From JBCBEX01 sp039177895 (GTDB lineage Bacteria > Bacteroidota > Rhodothermia > Rhodothermales > Rubricoccaceae): 19,345 nt of DNA. Below are positions 17,654 to 19,345 of this stretch, in pieces (position 1 is the first letter of the stretch; each line of letters opens with the position of its first letter). The position numbers and the translations under genes were made by a program. The stretch is from assembly GCA_039177895.1 (NCBI GenBank), contig JBCDFO010000043.1:1-19345 (forward strand), given 5' to 3'. The notes beneath the pieces were generated by a model that saw only the letters and a list, made by a program, of their open reading frames with translations, did not search any database and was not told the origin of the DNA.

Positions 17654-19345
17654 TCAGCGCACGCGTGTCACCTTGTGGGTCTGCACCACGTCGCCCACGC
17701 GGAACTGACAGAGGTACACCCCGCTCGACAGCGGAGCGGCGTCCCAGGCGATCTCATGCCAGCCCGCCGCCTGCTCGGTGTCAGCAAGCCTGACTACCTC
17801 CCGGCCCAGCAGGTCATAGATGATGACCTCGACCTCGGCTGCTTCGGGGAGGCCGTAGCGCACCGTCGCCCCGGTGGCAAACGGGTTCGGGTAAACGCCG
17901 TCGAGTGTGAAGGTAGCAGGCAGCCCGGCTTCGTCCTCCAGGCCGACGCCGATCACGGTGATCTCGGCCGCCGCCTCGTTGTTGAAGAAGGTGTCGGCGA
18001 AGACGCTCGTCGAGGCCACGCCGCTGAGTTGGGTCGTGCCCTCGGGCAGCGGCCCCTGCGTCACGGTCACGTTGACCGACGCCCCGGCCTCCAACGCGCC
18101 GAAGTCACACACGATGGGGCGCGTCCCCTCGCACGTCCCGCTGGACGACTGCACCTCCTGCACGTCGGACGCGGCGGGCGTGATCGTGAGCAGGGCGTCG
18201 GGCGCGGGGTCGGCCCCGGCGTTCTCGAACGTGAACGTGTACTCCAGCGGCGTCACGGTGTCGAGTTCCTCGGGCGCGAAGAGCGTCACGACGGGGTCGG
18301 CGACCTGGCGGAGTTCGTGCATCACCTCCGGCGTGAAGATGGGCGGGTTGAAATCGAACACGATGCCCGCGCTGTTGACGATCTCGGTGCCGTCGGCAAG
18401 GCCGCTGCGGGGGCTCACCTCGAAGGTGACGAAGCCCTCGCCGATGGGCGGCGTCGTGTTCGGCGGGAGGTTGATGTCAGTGAACCGGAAGACGACCTCC
18501 TGCCCGCTCTGCGTGAACGAGAACGTCGAGTCCGACGACGTCTGGAGGACCCGGAGCGTGCTCGGGTCGAGGTCGTCGTCGAGCACGTCGGTGACGGTGA
18601 CGAACGTGGCCGGGGCGGTCGCCTCGGGGAGGTTCTCGAACTGGATCGTGTACTCGATGGGCTCGGCGGCGCGGCTCCGCGGCACGAAGTAGCGCACGCA
18701 GCGCGGCACCTGCTCACCGTCGACCTCCACGAAGCCGAACTCGCAGCCGAGCGTCGTCTCGGTCGTCTTGTCGTTGGGGTCGAACGGTCCGCCCGGCGGG
18801 TCGCAGTTGGGGTTGGACGAACTGCCGCTCCCGCCGATCGTCTGGCTACCCTTCAGGCCAAAGGACAACCGCGCGCGCTTCTGGTTGACCCAGTTGTTGA
18901 ATCCGGGATTGCCTCCTTCCGGGCACCCAATGCGGTCCTGAGGCCGGACCCGGCTCTCAAGGCGCACCGTTTCTAGCGCATGGGCCATCGTCTCGGGCGC
19001 GAGGAAGGACGTGGCCTCGACCTCCTCGCTGATCCGCGCAAACACGGCATCGATGAGCGCCGCCAACTCGGGCGCGGACGCATACCCGGCTTGCAGCGCT
19101 TCGAGGCCGTCCAGGCCCGCTGCGTCGGTCGTCTCCTTCAGGCGGAGGCCGAACGCCTCGCTCGCCGCGTCAGCGAGCCCGGCTGGCGTCGTCACGACCT
19201 GATCGAGCTCAGCCAGGGCGAAGGCGAGCAGGTTCGTGTGGTCCCGAATCTGCCCGGCGGCCCAGCGGAGCGTCGCCACGACGGCCTCGTCCACAGCGCT
19301 GGCGTTGGCCCCGTCTACCTGCGCGACGTAGTCCGAGAGCCCACC
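17654..19345 (-). CDS. T9SS-secreted surface protein, N-terminus beyond the right edge (partial)
   Basis: The frame is open to the last base of the window (563 residues present), so the start lies outside; the GTG at 19294 is internal. The visible N-terminal 190 residues are helical and match the corresponding part of the 277-4839 protein (SDYVAQVDGANASAV versus AAYLASVDDADAEAV). A Gly/Ser linker and a DPNDK domain follow (FDPNDK, CEFGFVEVDGE, RCVRYFVPRS, EPIEYTIQFENLPEAT, FDFNPPIFTPEVMHEL), then a DUF11-like domain and the sorting domain in the last ~95 residues (YPNPFATGATVRYGLP, YDLLGRE). No enzymatic motif is visible. It is probably a surface adhesin or structural protein; the part outside the window would decide whether it also has a beta-helix. 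It is convergent with kinase copy 2. Confidence 0.88.
   Translation of the reverse strand, partial: GGLSDYVAQVDGANASAVDEAVVATLRWAAGQIRDHTNLLAFALAELDQVVTTPAGLADAASEAFGLRLKETTDAAGLDGLEALQAGYASAPELAALIDAVFARISEEVEATSFLAPETMAHALETVRLESRVRPQDRIGCPEGGNPGFNNWVNQKRARLSFGLKGSQTIGGSGSSSNPNCDPPGGPFDPNDKTTETTLGCEFGFVEVDGEQVPRCVRYFVPRSRAAEPIEYTIQFENLPEATAPATFVTVTDVLDDDLDPSTLRVLQTSSDSTFSFTQSGQEVVFRFTDINLPPNTTPPIGEGFVTFEVSPRSGLADGTEIVNSAGIVFDFNPPIFTPEVMHELRQVADPVVTLFAPEELDTVTPLEYTFTFENAGADPAPDALLTITPAASDVQEVQSSSGTCEGTRPIVCDFGALEAGASVNVTVTQGPLPEGTTQLSGVASTSVFADTFFNNEAAAEITVIGVGLEDEAGLPATFTLDGVYPNPFATGATVRYGLPEAAEVEVIIYDLLGREVVRLADTEQAAGWHEIAWDAAPLSSGVYLCQFRVGDVVQTHKVTRVR

Overview
The window is GC-rich, gene-dense bacterial DNA. 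All four secreted proteins end in a C-terminal type IX secretion (T9SS) type A sorting domain (YPNP, then a Y-DLLGR or YNVLGQR strand, then a final VxR). T9SS occurs in the Bacteroidota/FCB group. High GC, abundant kinase-linked ECF sigma factors and weak Shine-Dalgarno sequences suggest a Rhodothermota-like lineage (inference; no rRNA or core marker gene is present).

Layout, left to right. Positions 277-4839 (-) encode a long beta-helix T9SS surface protein. Divergent from it, 5026-5589 (+) is an ECF sigma factor of the kinase-linked (TIGR02999/ECF43-like) type, followed by 5680-8217 (+), a transmembrane Ser/Thr kinase with a C-terminal TPR region. Convergent to the kinase is a secreted S8 protease, 8301-10202 (-). 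It lies downstream of 10371-13982 (-), a 1203-residue T9SS protein built as (A-B-A) x 2. Divergent from that gene is a second sigma/kinase pair, 14290-14853 and 14965-17535 (+). Convergent to the second kinase is a further T9SS protein, 17654 to beyond the right edge (-), a paralogue of the first.

The most interesting content is the duplicated cassette: a divergent T9SS surface-protein gene, then an ECF sigma factor, then a membrane Ser/Thr kinase. Both sigma factors lack the acidic residues normally found in region 2.2 and carry a Thr-Thr pair there. This matches the known principle of Vibrio parahaemolyticus EcfP/PknT, where kinase phosphorylation of a region 2.2 threonine activates the sigma factor. 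Both kinases have one membrane segment that should place the TPR region in the periplasm. The only cysteines after that segment are four, at identical spacings (40, 43, 5) in the two proteins. My inference is two paralogous envelope-sensing phospho-relay sigma systems, perhaps controlling T9SS surface proteins or proteases next to them.

Strong GC-rich hairpins follow most genes. A sigma70-like promoter (TTGACG, 16 bp, TATACT) precedes the first sigma gene. I found no tRNA, rRNA, CRISPR array, insertion sequence or attachment site.
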